Assembly: GCA_023409975.1 (NCBI GenBank)
Contig: JAEYQO010000021.1
Coordinates: forward strand, 1 to 36,052
Direction of reading: 5' to 3'
Source of the DNA: Bacteroidota bacterium
Lineage (GTDB): Bacteria > Bacteroidota > Bacteroidia > Chitinophagales > Chitinophagaceae
Length of the DNA: 36,052 nt
The position numbers and the translations under genes were made by a program. Shown here in pieces: positions 22,291 to 31,179 of this stretch (the stretch's first letter is position 1; the number at the start of each line of letters is the position of its first letter). The notes beneath the pieces were generated by a model that saw only the letters and a list, made by a program, of their open reading frames with translations, was not told where the DNA came from and made no database searches.

Positions 22291-22851
22291 ACAATTGTGA
22301 AGCATAATACCACAGAACAGTACAGACAAGTTATCGGGAGGTGTAAGGAACTCTACCTCAATAAAGCACGTGATTACGGCACCTCCTGGAGGGTTTTGCG
22401 GCCGATTTCCATTGTCGACCAGATCTATATCAAGGCCTGGCGCATCCGTCAGATCCAGGAAAAAGGTCATCAGAAAATAGAAGATTCTATCGAGTCTGAA
22501 TTCATTGGCATTGTTAATTACGGTATCATCGCTTTGATCCAGCAATCGCTCACAGCAAATGAGACCATCGAACTGGCTCCTGAACAGGCACTGGCAGCTT
22601 ATGAGAAACAGGCGGGCATCATAGAAGAACTGATGCACCAGAAGAATCATGATTATGGGGAGGCCTGGAGGGATATGAGTCAGGAATCATTTGCCGATCT
22701 GATCCTCGTGAAGCTGCTCCGGATCAGACAAATCCTTGCGAACGAAGGTAAAACCAGCGTATCGGAAGGTATCGACGCCAATTTTATCGATATTGTAAAC
22801 TATGGGATTTTCGCCCTGATCAGGATTTCAGAAGAACAAAACAGATCATAA
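22267..22851 (+). CDS. DUF1599 / Nmad1 protein with duplicated domain
   Basis: A 194-aa cytosolic protein made of two tandem copies of the same ~75-aa helical domain (18-92 and 111-186). Shared landmarks are a Y-E/R-x-x-x start, H/R-D-Y-G-x-x-W-R (36-42 and 129-135), a K-x-x-R-I-R-Q-I helix (57-63, 149-155) and F-I-x-I-V-N-Y-G-I (79-87, 173-181). This is DUF1599 (PF07659), also called nucleotide modification associated domain 1 because of its gene neighbourhoods in phages; the biochemical activity is not established to my knowledge. In Bacteroidota the gene is commonly near folP and a BT_3928-family gene, as here. The next gene starts 25 bp downstream. Confidence 0.85.
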   Translation: MQDSLSSNTIVKHNTTEQYRQVIGRCKELYLNKARDYGTSWRVLRPISIVDQIYIKAWRIRQIQEKGHQKIEDSIESEFIGIVNYGIIALIQQSLTANETIELAPEQALAAYEKQAGIIEELMHQKNHDYGEAWRDMSQESFADLILVKLLRIRQILANEGKTSVSEGIDANFIDIVNYGIFALIRISEEQNRS

Positions 22852-22876
22852 ATATCAAGCATAAACACACACACCT

Positions 22877-24013
22877 ATGAAGTACATTCTCTGGTTATTC
22901 AGGATCGTTGTCGGTGTCCTGTTTATTTTTTCAGGGCTGATCAAAGCCAATGACCCACTGGGGTTAAGCTACAAAATGAATGAGTTCTTCGAGGTCTGGC
23001 ATATGTACTGGGCCATGGACTACTCCCTGATCCTCTCCGTCCTGATGATCGGGTTCGAGATCATTGCCGGTGTCGGAGTGCTGATCGGAGCCGCGTTCAG
23101 GGCGTTTTCATTCCTGCTATTGTTGCTGACTGCATTTTTCACCTTTCTGACGGGATACGTTTACCTGACCGATAAAATCAAGGAATGTGGCTGTTTTGGT
23201 GATTGTATCAAGATTTCCAACGCTGAGACTTTCTGGAAGGATGTGATCCTCCTCGTTATCGTGCTCATCCTGTTCTTCCTCAGAAAACGCGTCAAACCGC
23301 TATTCAACGGATATGCCACTGCCGCTATTATGATCCTCACTGCTTTCTTCTCTTTCGGGGTGCAATGGTGGACGCTGGAGCATCTTCCTTTCTACGATTG
23401 TCTGCCCTACAAGGTGGGCGCCAGCATTCCTGAGAAAATGAAGATTCCTGAAGGCGCCATTCCCGATCAGTACGAATCGGTAATGATATATGAAAAGGAT
23501 GGTAAGCAGGAGGAGTTCACCATGGAAAATTATCCCTGGCAGGATACCACCTGGAAGTTCGTAGACAGAATCGATAAGCTTGTGCAGAAAGGTAATGCCG
23601 AACCTGAGATCAAGGATTTTGTGCTGAGCGATTATGAAGGTAATGACTATACAGAATCGGTACTGAATTCACCCGGCCATACGTTCCTGTTGTTCCTGAG
23701 GGAAACGGATAAAGCGCGCAGGGATAATATGGATGACCTGCAGGAACTGGTGCAGCAATCAAAAGCTGCAGGTGTGCCTTTCTATATTGTCAGCGCCACC
23801 AACCAGGAGGAAACACGGGCGTTCATCCAACAGAACGGATTGGAAGCAGCAGAGGTGCTCATTGTAGACAATACGGTGAGTAAGTCGGCCCTCAGATCGA
23901 ACCCCGGCCTGATGTTATTGGAGCAGGGAGTGATCCGTGGTAAGTGGAGCTTCAGGAATTATCCGGAAGAAGTCCGCATGCAGAACGGACAAGTTCAAAT
24001 CATCGAAGACTAG
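22877..24013 (+). CDS. BT_3928-family membrane protein: DoxX/MauE-like plus thioredoxin-like domain
   Basis: A 378-aa inner-membrane protein. The N-terminal half is a four-helix DoxX/MauE-like unit (MKYILWLFRIVVGVLFIFSGLIKANDPLG, conserved start) with a cysteine motif ECGCFGDCI at 103-111 between helices, followed by one more hydrophobic segment near 150-165. A periplasmic C-terminal part (~245-360: FVLSDYEGNDYTE, TFLLFLRETDKA, VPFYIVSATNQEETRAF, NPGLMLLEQGVIRGKW) looks like a thioredoxin/peroxiredoxin fold without CxxC. The cysteines of the membrane half suggest redox or quinone-linked chemistry, but this is inference. Its TAG stop shares one base with the GTG start of the next gene, implying translational coupling. 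Confidence 0.85.
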   Translation: MKYILWLFRIVVGVLFIFSGLIKANDPLGLSYKMNEFFEVWHMYWAMDYSLILSVLMIGFEIIAGVGVLIGAAFRAFSFLLLLLTAFFTFLTGYVYLTDKIKECGCFGDCIKISNAETFWKDVILLVIVLILFFLRKRVKPLFNGYATAAIMILTAFFSFGVQWWTLEHLPFYDCLPYKVGASIPEKMKIPEGAIPDQYESVMIYEKDGKQEEFTMENYPWQDTTWKFVDRIDKLVQKGNAEPEIKDFVLSDYEGNDYTESVLNSPGHTFLLFLRETDKARRDNMDDLQELVQQSKAAGVPFYIVSATNQEETRAFIQQNGLEAAEVLIVDNTVSKSALRSNPGLMLLEQGVIRGKWSFRNYPEEVRMQNGQVQIIED

Positions 24014-25068
24014 TGACTGGATTGTTGCTCAGGAAGTTGCGCTATAGTGTTCTCGTGTTGCTCGGACTCGTAACACTGGTGTTCTTCCTGTTCAACGTCC
24101 TGCCGGGTGATCCCGCACGGCTCACCATGGGACAGCGTACAGACGTGGCAACCATTGAGAACGTGCGCCGCGAACTGAACCTCGACAAGCCCATCGGCAC
24201 AAGGTACCTGTTGTTTCTGAACGATCTGTCGCCCCTTAGCCTGCATTCCACCCCGGAATCGGTTATTAAATACACCCATCTGAAGCTGTTGGGCTTTTCC
24301 TCCGGTCACCAGCTCATTCTGAAGTATCCTTATCTCGGTCGTTCCTACCGAACCAAACGCGAGGTGAGCAGTATTCTCATAGAAGCACTGCCGGGCACGG
24401 TGATACTGGCGCTGGCAGCCATCATCTTCGCAACCATCTTCGGTATCCTGTTAGGCGTGGTGGCGGCGCTGAAAAGGAATACCTGGCTCGATACTTCCGC
24501 TATTGCAGCCAGCGTAGCCGGCATCTCAATGCCGTCTTTCTTTGCCGGTCTGCTGATCGCTTATGTATTTGGGTTTTTGTTGAGCGACTATACAGGTTTG
24601 CACATGACCGGCAGTCTCTGGGAGTATGATCCGCTTCATGGTCCGCAGCTCGCCCTGAGCAACCTGATCCTTCCGGCCCTGGCGCTGGGCATCCGTCCCC
24701 TGGCCATTATTACACAGCTTACCCGCAGCGCGCTGCTGGATGTATTATCTCAGGATTATATACGGACCGCCTATGCCAAAGGACTTTCTACCCGCAAAGT
24801 CGTCTGGTCACACGCCCTCCCAAATGCCCTGAATCCAGTAGTCACAGCTATCTCCGGCTGGCTGGCGGAACTTCTGGCAGGCTCTTTCTTTGTCGAATAC
24901 ATCTTCGGCTGGAAGGGGATCGGGAAGCTGACAGTCGATGCACTGGAACATTTTGATTTTCCCCTCGTAATGGGTGCCGTGCTGCTTTCCGCCTTCCTGT
25001 TCATCATGATCAACCTCCTGACAGACCTGCTCTATGGCTGGATCGACCCCCGTGTACGGTTAAGATAG
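24013..25068 (+). CDS. ABC transporter permease, DppB/OppB type
   Basis: Inner-membrane permease of a peptide/nickel-type ABC importer, 351 aa from a GTG start at 24013 that overlaps the preceding stop by one base (TAGTG). An upstream in-frame ATG at 23944 would give a non-homologous N-terminus inside the previous gene and is rejected. Visible features: first membrane helix (SVLVLLGLVTLVFFLFNVLPGDPAR, the DppB hallmark ending), RRELNLDKPIG, a large periplasmic loop (~70-115), five further membrane helices, and the EAA loop DYIRTAYAKGLSTRKVVWSHALPNAL that contacts the ATPase. No second permease, ATPase or binding protein is next to it, so its partners must be elsewhere. The 207 bp that follow hold only a candidate -7 element and a small imperfect hairpin (25157-25169). 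Confidence 0.9.
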   Translation: MTGLLLRKLRYSVLVLLGLVTLVFFLFNVLPGDPARLTMGQRTDVATIENVRRELNLDKPIGTRYLLFLNDLSPLSLHSTPESVIKYTHLKLLGFSSGHQLILKYPYLGRSYRTKREVSSILIEALPGTVILALAAIIFATIFGILLGVVAALKRNTWLDTSAIAASVAGISMPSFFAGLLIAYVFGFLLSDYTGLHMTGSLWEYDPLHGPQLALSNLILPALALGIRPLAIITQLTRSALLDVLSQDYIRTAYAKGLSTRKVVWSHALPNALNPVVTAISGWLAELLAGSFFVEYIFGWKGIGKLTVDALEHFDFPLVMGAVLLSAFLFIMINLLTDLLYGWIDPRVRLR

Positions 25069-25136
25069 TTGTGTAACCTCTGCGTTAAGAAATTATTAAC
25101 TCTCTGTTACCTGTTCCCTGAAAGCCCTCAGAAAAA

Positions 25137-25144
25137 TACCTTTG
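25137..25144 (+). promoter_or_regulatory. Candidate -7 element for the phosphate-uptake pair
   Basis: TACCTTTG matches TAnnTTTG. It lies 131 nt before the DUF47 start, which would leave a leader of about 125 nt. No strong -33 box at normal spacing. Confidence 0.35.
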
Positions 25145-25275
25145 CGCATCGTTTTTCCTGATTGTCAGGCCTTTCAAATGGCTTGAATTTTTAGCGGGAA
25201 GCAGGGGAAACCACGGATTGAACTACCGGATATTCTGGTTTCATCAAAATATAACCAACATTAAAATACCTCTAT

Positions 25276-25923
25276 ATGGGTTTCAGTTCTATCATCAAGC
25301 TCTTCATGCCGAAAGACCGCATCTTCTATGCTTTGTTCGAAGAGGTTACGGACGTACTCAAGGAAATGGCAACCGTCTTCTCTCAGGCAGTGGCTGAAAC
25401 CGATGTGGCCAAAAAGGAGAAGATGCTGCAGTCACTGGAAGAGCTGGAGCATAAGAATGATGAGATAACCCATCGCATTTTTATTGAGCTCGGTAAGAAC
25501 TTTATCACTCCTTTCGACAGGGAGGATATTCATGCGCTGGCAACTTCGCTGGATGATATAGCGGATTTCATCTGGGGATCAGGAAAGCGGATCATTACTT
25601 ATTCACTTGATGAGGTTGATCCCGTTACCTCAGGATTTGCAGATGTCATTTTACGTTCCGTCAAGTCACTCGACACTGCCATCAGTCAGTTGAAGGATAT
25701 GAAGGATCTCCGTTCCATCACAGAAAACTGCGTGATGATCAACAGCCTGGAAAATGAAGGCGATGATCTGCTGGATAAGGCCATGCTCGATCTGTTCAAT
25801 TCCTCGACCGATGCGATTGAACTGATCAAGAAGAAGGATCTCTACGAAATGTTGGAGATCGTTACCGACAAGTGCGAGGATGCCGCTAATGTCATTGAGT
25901 CCATTATCATCAAATACGCTTAA
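25276..25923 (+). CDS. DUF47 / PhoU-like Pit accessory protein
   Basis: A 215-aa all-helical cytosolic protein of the DUF47 (Pit accessory protein, formerly TIGR00153-like) family related to PhoU. The family pattern is clear: MPKDRIFYALFEEVTDVLKEMA at the start, LEELEHKNDEITHRIFIELGKNFITPFDREDIHALATSLDDIADF in the middle, and CVMINSLENEGDDLLDKAMLDLF near the end, with a metal-binding-type E/D-x-x-x-D pattern in each helical repeat. It lies 18 bp upstream of the Pit transporter and is almost certainly cotranscribed; proteins of this type are thought to restrain or tune Pit activity. Confidence 0.93.
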   Translation: MGFSSIIKLFMPKDRIFYALFEEVTDVLKEMATVFSQAVAETDVAKKEKMLQSLEELEHKNDEITHRIFIELGKNFITPFDREDIHALATSLDDIADFIWGSGKRIITYSLDEVDPVTSGFADVILRSVKSLDTAISQLKDMKDLRSITENCVMINSLENEGDDLLDKAMLDLFNSSTDAIELIKKKDLYEMLEIVTDKCEDAANVIESIIIKYA

Positions 25924-25941
25924 TCTTCTGTACCTGCCGGT

Positions 25942-27375
25942 ATGACTACATTACTGATAGTGATCATCATGTTAGCGCTCATTTTTGACTACATCAATGG
26001 GTTTCATGATGCCGCCAATTCTATTGCCACAATAGTTTCCACCAAAGTACTTACCCCTTTCCAGGCTGTTCTATGGGCTGCTGTCTTCAACTTCGCAGCC
26101 TTTTTCATTTTTAAGGACCATGGTGTGGCCAATACCATTGCAAAAACGGTCAAGGAGGAATTCATCACACTTCCTGTAATTATCTCCGGTCTCATTGCCG
26201 CGATAAGCTGGAACCTCCTCACCTGGTGGTTTGGTATTCCTTCTTCTTCTTCCCACACCCTTATCGGGGGCTTCGCCGGTGCCGCTGTTGCCCATGCAGG
26301 TTTATACTCTGTGAACCCGGAACCGGTACTAAAAACAGTGAGTTTCATCATCCTCGCACCGTTGGTGGGCATGCTCATGGCTTTTCTGATCTCGCTCTGG
26401 TTCATTCATTCCTTTAAAAAGGGACCCGTTCCCAAGATCATCTCCCTTGGTATTATCGCTATTGTACTGATCACACTCTCAACAGTTTTCGTGACCGAAA
26501 CGACGAGGATTATCGGGATGAAGGCTGAAAAACCAGCTACAGGACAGGGGGTCGTATTAACCGATGTGTATAATCGTTCGCCTGCCCAGAACATGGGTCT
26601 GAGGAAGGGCGATGTGATTCTGGCCGTTGATGAAAGGCCAGTTAATGACAAGAAGGATTTTGACCGGGCACTCCGCAGGCACTATCAGTACGATGATATT
26701 TCCTTTACCGTATTGAGAAGTAATCATACTGCCGACATCCACACCGTCTATAAATCGAATTATAAATCACGCATCTCAGAGGTGGTTTTCTATGGAGAGA
26801 ACTTTAAATGGATCCTCCTCGCTACCATTGTACTCATCATGGCCATCTTTACGCTCTACCTGAGCAGCCTGAACATGGCCTCTTCCACCAAATGGTTCAA
26901 ACGCCTGCAGCTCGTATCTTCCGCAGCCTTCAGTATCGGTCACGGAGGAAATGATGCACAAAAAGTAATGGGTATCATTACTGCTGCGCTGATTGCCGGT
27001 GGCGAGATCGGCAGCTTCGATGAAATGCCCGTGTGGGTGCCCCTCGCCTGCTATACGGCGATAGCGGCGGGTACCATGAGCGGTGGCTGGAAGATCATTA
27101 AAACCATGGGCACGCGGATCACCAAGGTGACACCCTTCGAAGGGGTGGCTGCTGAGACAGCAGGTGCGGTTACGCTTTTCGTCACCGAACAGTTGAAGAT
27201 TCCTGTCAGCACCACCCATACGATCACTGGTTCTATCATCGGTGTGGGTGCCACAAAACGTCTCTCCGCAGTACGTTGGGGTGTCACGATCAACCTGCTC
27301 TGGGCCTGGGTGCTAACGATTCCCGTCAGTGCAGCCATGGCAGCTCTGATCTACTATATCACCCGGCTGTTCTGA
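25942..27375 (+). CDS. pit: Pit-family inorganic phosphate transporter with an internal PDZ-like domain
   Basis: Inner-membrane phosphate (or metal-phosphate) transporter, 477 aa, in two homologous membrane halves. The two family signatures are present: DYINGFHDAANSIATIVSTK (16-35) and SIGHGGNDAQKVMGIITAAL (331-350), plus GIPSSSSHTLIGG (98-110) and its counterpart PVSTTHTITGSIIGVG (421-436). Between the halves, after a helix at ~166-185, residues ~198-262 read as a PDZ domain: GVVLTDVYNRSPAQNMGLRKGDVILAVDERPVNDKKDFDRAL, then a YDDISFTVLR strand. Simple Pit proteins have no PDZ here. It could bind a C-terminal peptide, for example of a regulator; which side of the membrane it faces cannot be decided by eye. 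Pairs with DUF47 upstream. Terminator at 27405. Confidence 0.93.
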   Translation: MTTLLIVIIMLALIFDYINGFHDAANSIATIVSTKVLTPFQAVLWAAVFNFAAFFIFKDHGVANTIAKTVKEEFITLPVIISGLIAAISWNLLTWWFGIPSSSSHTLIGGFAGAAVAHAGLYSVNPEPVLKTVSFIILAPLVGMLMAFLISLWFIHSFKKGPVPKIISLGIIAIVLITLSTVFVTETTRIIGMKAEKPATGQGVVLTDVYNRSPAQNMGLRKGDVILAVDERPVNDKKDFDRALRRHYQYDDISFTVLRSNHTADIHTVYKSNYKSRISEVVFYGENFKWILLATIVLIMAIFTLYLSSLNMASSTKWFKRLQLVSSAAFSIGHGGNDAQKVMGIITAALIAGGEIGSFDEMPVWVPLACYTAIAAGTMSGGWKIIKTMGTRITKVTPFEGVAAETAGAVTLFVTEQLKIPVSTTHTITGSIIGVGATKRLSAVRWGVTINLLWAWVLTIPVSAAMAALIYYITRLF

Positions 27376-27404
27376 GCAACTTAACAGATACTTATCATGT
27401 AAAG

Positions 27405-27426
27405 CCACGCCTGCGCGTGGTTTTTT
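27405..27426 (+). terminator. Rho-independent terminator after pit
   Basis: A 6-bp GC-rich stem CCACGC (27405-27410) / GCGTGG (27415-27420), 4-nt loop, followed by six T residues. It separates the phosphate operon from the helicase gene, whose candidate -7 element begins three bases later. Confidence 0.82.
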
Positions 27427-27428
27427 GC

Positions 27429-27436
27429 TACCTTTG
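27429..27436 (+). promoter_or_regulatory. Candidate -7 element for the SNF2 gene
   Basis: TACCTTTG matches TAnnTTTG, 21 nt before ATG 27458. The place expected for the -33 box falls in the terminator stem and does not match TTTG, so confidence is limited. Confidence 0.35.
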
Positions 27437-27457
27437 CAGCTTGCCTTTTTCGAACTC

Positions 27458-30400
27458 ATGTCGTTACCACCGCTGCTTAAACACGTCTATAATCATGGTA
27501 CTGAAGAAGTTATTCGCCGGGGAAAGAAGATCTTTGCAGCCAGCGGTGTACAACTTCTGGATGTTGATCATCTCCTCGAGCAGGTAAGGTTCAGGGTTCG
27601 CAATGATCTCTATCAGAACTACTACACCGTAACCGTTTCCCGCTACTCCCGGCCGAAGGAATTATCTATCCGCTGCCAGTGTCCCTACAATCTGGGTGAT
27701 ATCTGCAGACATGAAGTTGCGGCGCTTTTCCAACTGAACGACCTGGTTCAATCAGGATTCTTTGAGCATGTCAATCTGGAATTCGATCAGCGTCATACAG
27801 TCGTTCGCATGCGTGTGGTAAACCATCAGATGCTGCAGGTGCTTTCCAAACCTGATCTTATAGAAACTGCAGAAACCTGGGCCAATAGAAATAAAGTGAT
27901 CCTTCTTGCTACAAAGAATGACACCATCGAGGCGGAGGTCCCGGATGAAGAAGAAACCTTTCGCGTCACATTGAAGCAAAACGAGGAACGCTACTTTGAT
28001 ACTACCTGTGGCTGCGATGAAAAGAGGGTTCCTATCTGTGTTCACAAAGCAGCGGTATTTCTTCAGGTGCTGCAGACTTATGGAGCGCAGTATTTCCAGA
28101 CAATGCGTAACTGGGACGAACAGAAGAATCGTCTGTTGCGCCAGTACGGATATACCCTCGAAGACGATCTGTCCGGCAAATTCACGTTCACTTATGAGAA
28201 CGGCAAGCCTTTCCTGAGGGTTCTGGATCCTTCTATAAGAAAGCTGGAACCCAAACCTGTCCGCGAAGTTGTGGTGCAGGAAGTCACGCCCGACCAAAGG
28301 ATAGGGGTGGTGCTGGATACGACAACAGCCACATATCCCTTCGTTCAGGTTGCTGCCATCAGCGGTCAGACCAATGAAACAGGGGATAGTTTCATGGGCG
28401 CAATAGAGAGGTTGGACGCCAGTCTGAACCAGCCTTTGCACCAGATTCCGGAATCAGACAGGGTGATGCTGCCTTCACTGAGAAAGCTGAGCCCCTACGA
28501 TATTACCAGGTACCTCGAAAAAGCACTGAATCTTCCGGGCGAAATCATGAGTCCTCAGGAGATGCTATCTGAAATGCCTGATGATGAGGTGAAGGAACAG
28601 GTATGGGAGTATCTGCTACCTAAGTATCAGCAGGTGCTCGACCGGTTCTCAGGACATCAGCTTTGCTTCCTTCACACAAAAGGCACGCTCAGCTCACAGT
28701 CACTGGAGCCTGTCAACTTCTCCGGGATGCAGTTTCATCCCCAACTCTCGGTTCAGAAAGAAGGTAAAATATATGTCATCAGTCTGGAATGGATCATCGA
28801 TCACAGCACGGTACGTTTCGAAGATACCCAGCTTCTCAATCCCGGTTTACTTGTAAACCAGGCTACCGTATATGCGGCCAGCTCCACCACGGAAGTCCAG
28901 CTCATCGAGCAGTTTACACCGGATGGAAAGCTGGAACTTGCTGCAGATCAGTGGCCGGATTTCCTCGAACACCAACTGATGGAATGGAGTCAGATGGTGC
29001 ATGTCCATTTTGCAGATGAGCTGGTGCGCCGGGAAGAAAAAGTAGAACCAGGACTGGAACTCTACCTGCAGGAACGGGAACAGATGCTAATCCTTCAGCC
29101 GGGTTTTAATTATAATGATCTGAGCATACGCTATGACTATTTTGGCGATGTGATCCAGCCTTCAAAGGGCATTGTTCACATCATCAAGCGTAATGAGCAG
29201 GCCGAACAGCAGTTCCTCGATCGACTGAGGAATATGCATACGGATATTAAGATCAATCATAAAGACCACTATTTCTATCTGCCTGCCCAGTCGGTGCTGA
29301 ACAATAACTGGTTCTTTCATTTCACAGAAGAAATGAAGGAGGCCAGGGTCAATATGTTCGGGTTCGAGGGACTGAAGAATCTCAAGATCAATAGCAACAA
29401 GCCTGAGACCAGGATTCAGGTGAGCAGCGGCATCGACTGGTTTGATGCCAATATCGAAGTGGCTTTCGGCGACCAGACAGTAACCATTGCGGAAGTCAAG
29501 AAAGCCCTCGCTCAAAAGCTGAATTATGTACGGCTCGACGATGGCAGCATCGGTATGCTACCGGATGAATGGCTGAAGAAATATGCGCTGCTGGTTAAGA
29601 TGGGTGAGCAGAAGGGCGGAAAGCTTCGTCTGAAGAAATTCCACTTCAGCGCGCTCGATGAACTGCTGGCAGAGGTAGATGAGGAGGCGCTTCATGACGA
29701 GCTGGAGGCGAAGAAAGAGCAACTGGCAGCCATCATCGATACCGATTATTCTAAGCTTGAGCCTCCGGCAGAGGTGACCGCCGTGCTGCGTCCGTACCAG
29801 ATCGCAGGTTTCCAGTGGCTGGCTTTTCTGAATGAGGCCAGGTGGGGTGGTATTCTCGCAGATGATATGGGTCTTGGTAAAACCGTCCAGACACTCGCCT
29901 TCCTGCAGCATTACAAAAACCATAACCCTGAGGCGAAGTTTCTGGTAGTCTGTCCCACAACGCTCATGTACAACTGGGAGAATGAGATCAGGAAGTTCAC
30001 TCCCGAGCTCCGGCATTTCATACACCACGGTCCCAAAAGAAATGTGTCCACCAGAGCATTTGGGGCTTTTGACATCATTATCACCACGTATGGTACCATG
30101 CGGAGCGATATCAAGATGCTGAATACTTTCGAGTTTGATTATGTGATCCTCGATGAATCCCAGGCTATCAAGAATCCTCAGTCACAGGTGGCGAAAGCTT
30201 CCCTCCTGCTGAATTGTAAGCATCGGCTGGCTCTGAGCGGTACCCCTGTTCAGAACAATACGTTCGATCTGTATGCACAGATGAACTTCCTGAACCCGGG
30301 AATGTTGGGGAGCCGGGAATTCTTCATGAATGAGTTTGCCACGCCAATCGATAAGTTTCAGGAGGATGAGGTGAAACAGCAACTCAGGCAGTTGATCTAT

Positions 30401-31174
30401 CCTTTCCTGCTCCGGCGAACCAAGGAACAGGTGGCGAAGGACCTACCCGAGAAGACACAAACGGTGCTTTACTGCGAGATGGGCAAGGAGCAGCGGCGCA
30501 TCTACGATGCTTACAGAAATGCCTATAAGGACCAGATCCTCGGGATGATCGATGAGAGGGGTATCGAGCGCTCCCAGATGCATATCCTGCAGGGCCTCAC
30601 AAAACTCCGTCAGATCTGCGACTCACCCGCTATTCTCAACGAGGAGCAGAAGTTTGGCAACTATTCAATTAAGCTTGACGAACTGGTGCGGGAGATCATC
30701 GAGAATGTAGGAAATCATAAAGCACTGGTATTTTCCCAGTTTCTTGGAATGCTGGCGCTGATCCGTAAGGAATTGGATGAGCTCGACATTCCCTATGCCT
30801 ATTTTGACGGAAGCACCAGCTCCTCAGAAAGAGAAAAAGCGATCCAACGGTTTCAGAATGATGAGAACTGCAGGGTGTTCCTGATCTCCCTTAAGGCAGG
30901 TGGTATCGGTCTGAACTTAACCGCGGCCGACTATGTCTATATCGTAGACCCCTGGTGGAATCCTGCTGTGGAACAACAGGCGATCGACCGGACGCACCGT
31001 ATCGGTCAGACCAAGAAGATATTTGCTTACCGGCTGATCTGTAAGGATACGATCGAGGAGAAAATGCTATTGCTACAGGAAAGAAAGCAGGCGCTCGCCA
31101 GCGAACTCGTTTCTGATGACAATACATTTATGAAGCGTCTGACGAGGGATGATATCGCCTATCTGCTGAGCTAG
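27458..31174 (+). CDS. SWI2/SNF2-family ATPase with two SWIM zinc fingers
   Basis: A 1238-aa double-stranded-DNA translocase of the SNF2/RapA-like group. ATG 27458 is used; the frame can be extended only through a TTG. The N-terminal region has two SWIM-type zinc fingers with identical spacing: C73-x-C75-x7-C83-x-H85 (CQCPYNLGDICRH) and C184-x-C186-x7-C194-x-H196. A ~550-aa beta-rich middle (DUF-like SNF2-associated region) precedes the motor. Motor motifs: LRPYQIAGFQWLAFL, Walker A DDMGLGKT (802-809), motif II DESQ (899-902, DExx box with Q rather than H), LALSGTPVQNN, then helicase C with KALVFSQF, SLKAGGIGLNLTAADYV, DPWWNPAVEQQAIDRTHRIGQ. Probably works in transcription or repair on nucleoprotein; the bacterial targets are unknown. 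Convergent with the CAP gene, 5 bp between stops. Confidence 0.93.
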   Translation: MSLPPLLKHVYNHGTEEVIRRGKKIFAASGVQLLDVDHLLEQVRFRVRNDLYQNYYTVTVSRYSRPKELSIRCQCPYNLGDICRHEVAALFQLNDLVQSGFFEHVNLEFDQRHTVVRMRVVNHQMLQVLSKPDLIETAETWANRNKVILLATKNDTIEAEVPDEEETFRVTLKQNEERYFDTTCGCDEKRVPICVHKAAVFLQVLQTYGAQYFQTMRNWDEQKNRLLRQYGYTLEDDLSGKFTFTYENGKPFLRVLDPSIRKLEPKPVREVVVQEVTPDQRIGVVLDTTTATYPFVQVAAISGQTNETGDSFMGAIERLDASLNQPLHQIPESDRVMLPSLRKLSPYDITRYLEKALNLPGEIMSPQEMLSEMPDDEVKEQVWEYLLPKYQQVLDRFSGHQLCFLHTKGTLSSQSLEPVNFSGMQFHPQLSVQKEGKIYVISLEWIIDHSTVRFEDTQLLNPGLLVNQATVYAASSTTEVQLIEQFTPDGKLELAADQWPDFLEHQLMEWSQMVHVHFADELVRREEKVEPGLELYLQEREQMLILQPGFNYNDLSIRYDYFGDVIQPSKGIVHIIKRNEQAEQQFLDRLRNMHTDIKINHKDHYFYLPAQSVLNNNWFFHFTEEMKEARVNMFGFEGLKNLKINSNKPETRIQVSSGIDWFDANIEVAFGDQTVTIAEVKKALAQKLNYVRLDDGSIGMLPDEWLKKYALLVKMGEQKGGKLRLKKFHFSALDELLAEVDEEALHDELEAKKEQLAAIIDTDYSKLEPPAEVTAVLRPYQIAGFQWLAFLNEARWGGILADDMGLGKTVQTLAFLQHYKNHNPEAKFLVVCPTTLMYNWENEIRKFTPELRHFIHHGPKRNVSTRAFGAFDIIITTYGTMRSDIKMLNTFEFDYVILDESQAIKNPQSQVAKASLLLNCKHRLALSGTPVQNNTFDLYAQMNFLNPGMLGSREFFMNEFATPIDKFQEDEVKQQLRQLIYPFLLRRTKEQVAKDLPEKTQTVLYCEMGKEQRRIYDAYRNAYKDQILGMIDERGIERSQMHILQGLTKLRQICDSPAILNEEQKFGNYSIKLDELVREIIENVGNHKALVFSQFLGMLALIRKELDELDIPYAYFDGSTSSSEREKAIQRFQNDENCRVFLISLKAGGIGLNLTAADYVYIVDPWWNPAVEQQAIDRTHRIGQTKKIFAYRLICKDTIEEKMLLLQERKQALASELVSDDNTFMKRLTRDDIAYLLS

Positions 31175-31179
31175 GCGGA

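Noticed and set aside
23944..24012. ATG start for the ABC permease inside the preceding gene
   Set aside because: The extra 23 residues are not permease-like; the GTG at 24013 gives the normal DppB start and a typical one-base stop/start overlap.
25069..25275. A riboswitch or small gene before the phosphate operon
   Set aside because: Only a -7 box and very short inverted repeats are visible; no known riboswitch core or coding signal.
27752..28441. A 229-codon open frame antisense to the SNF2 gene
   Set aside because: Shadow of a well-supported gene; no recognisable domain or start context.
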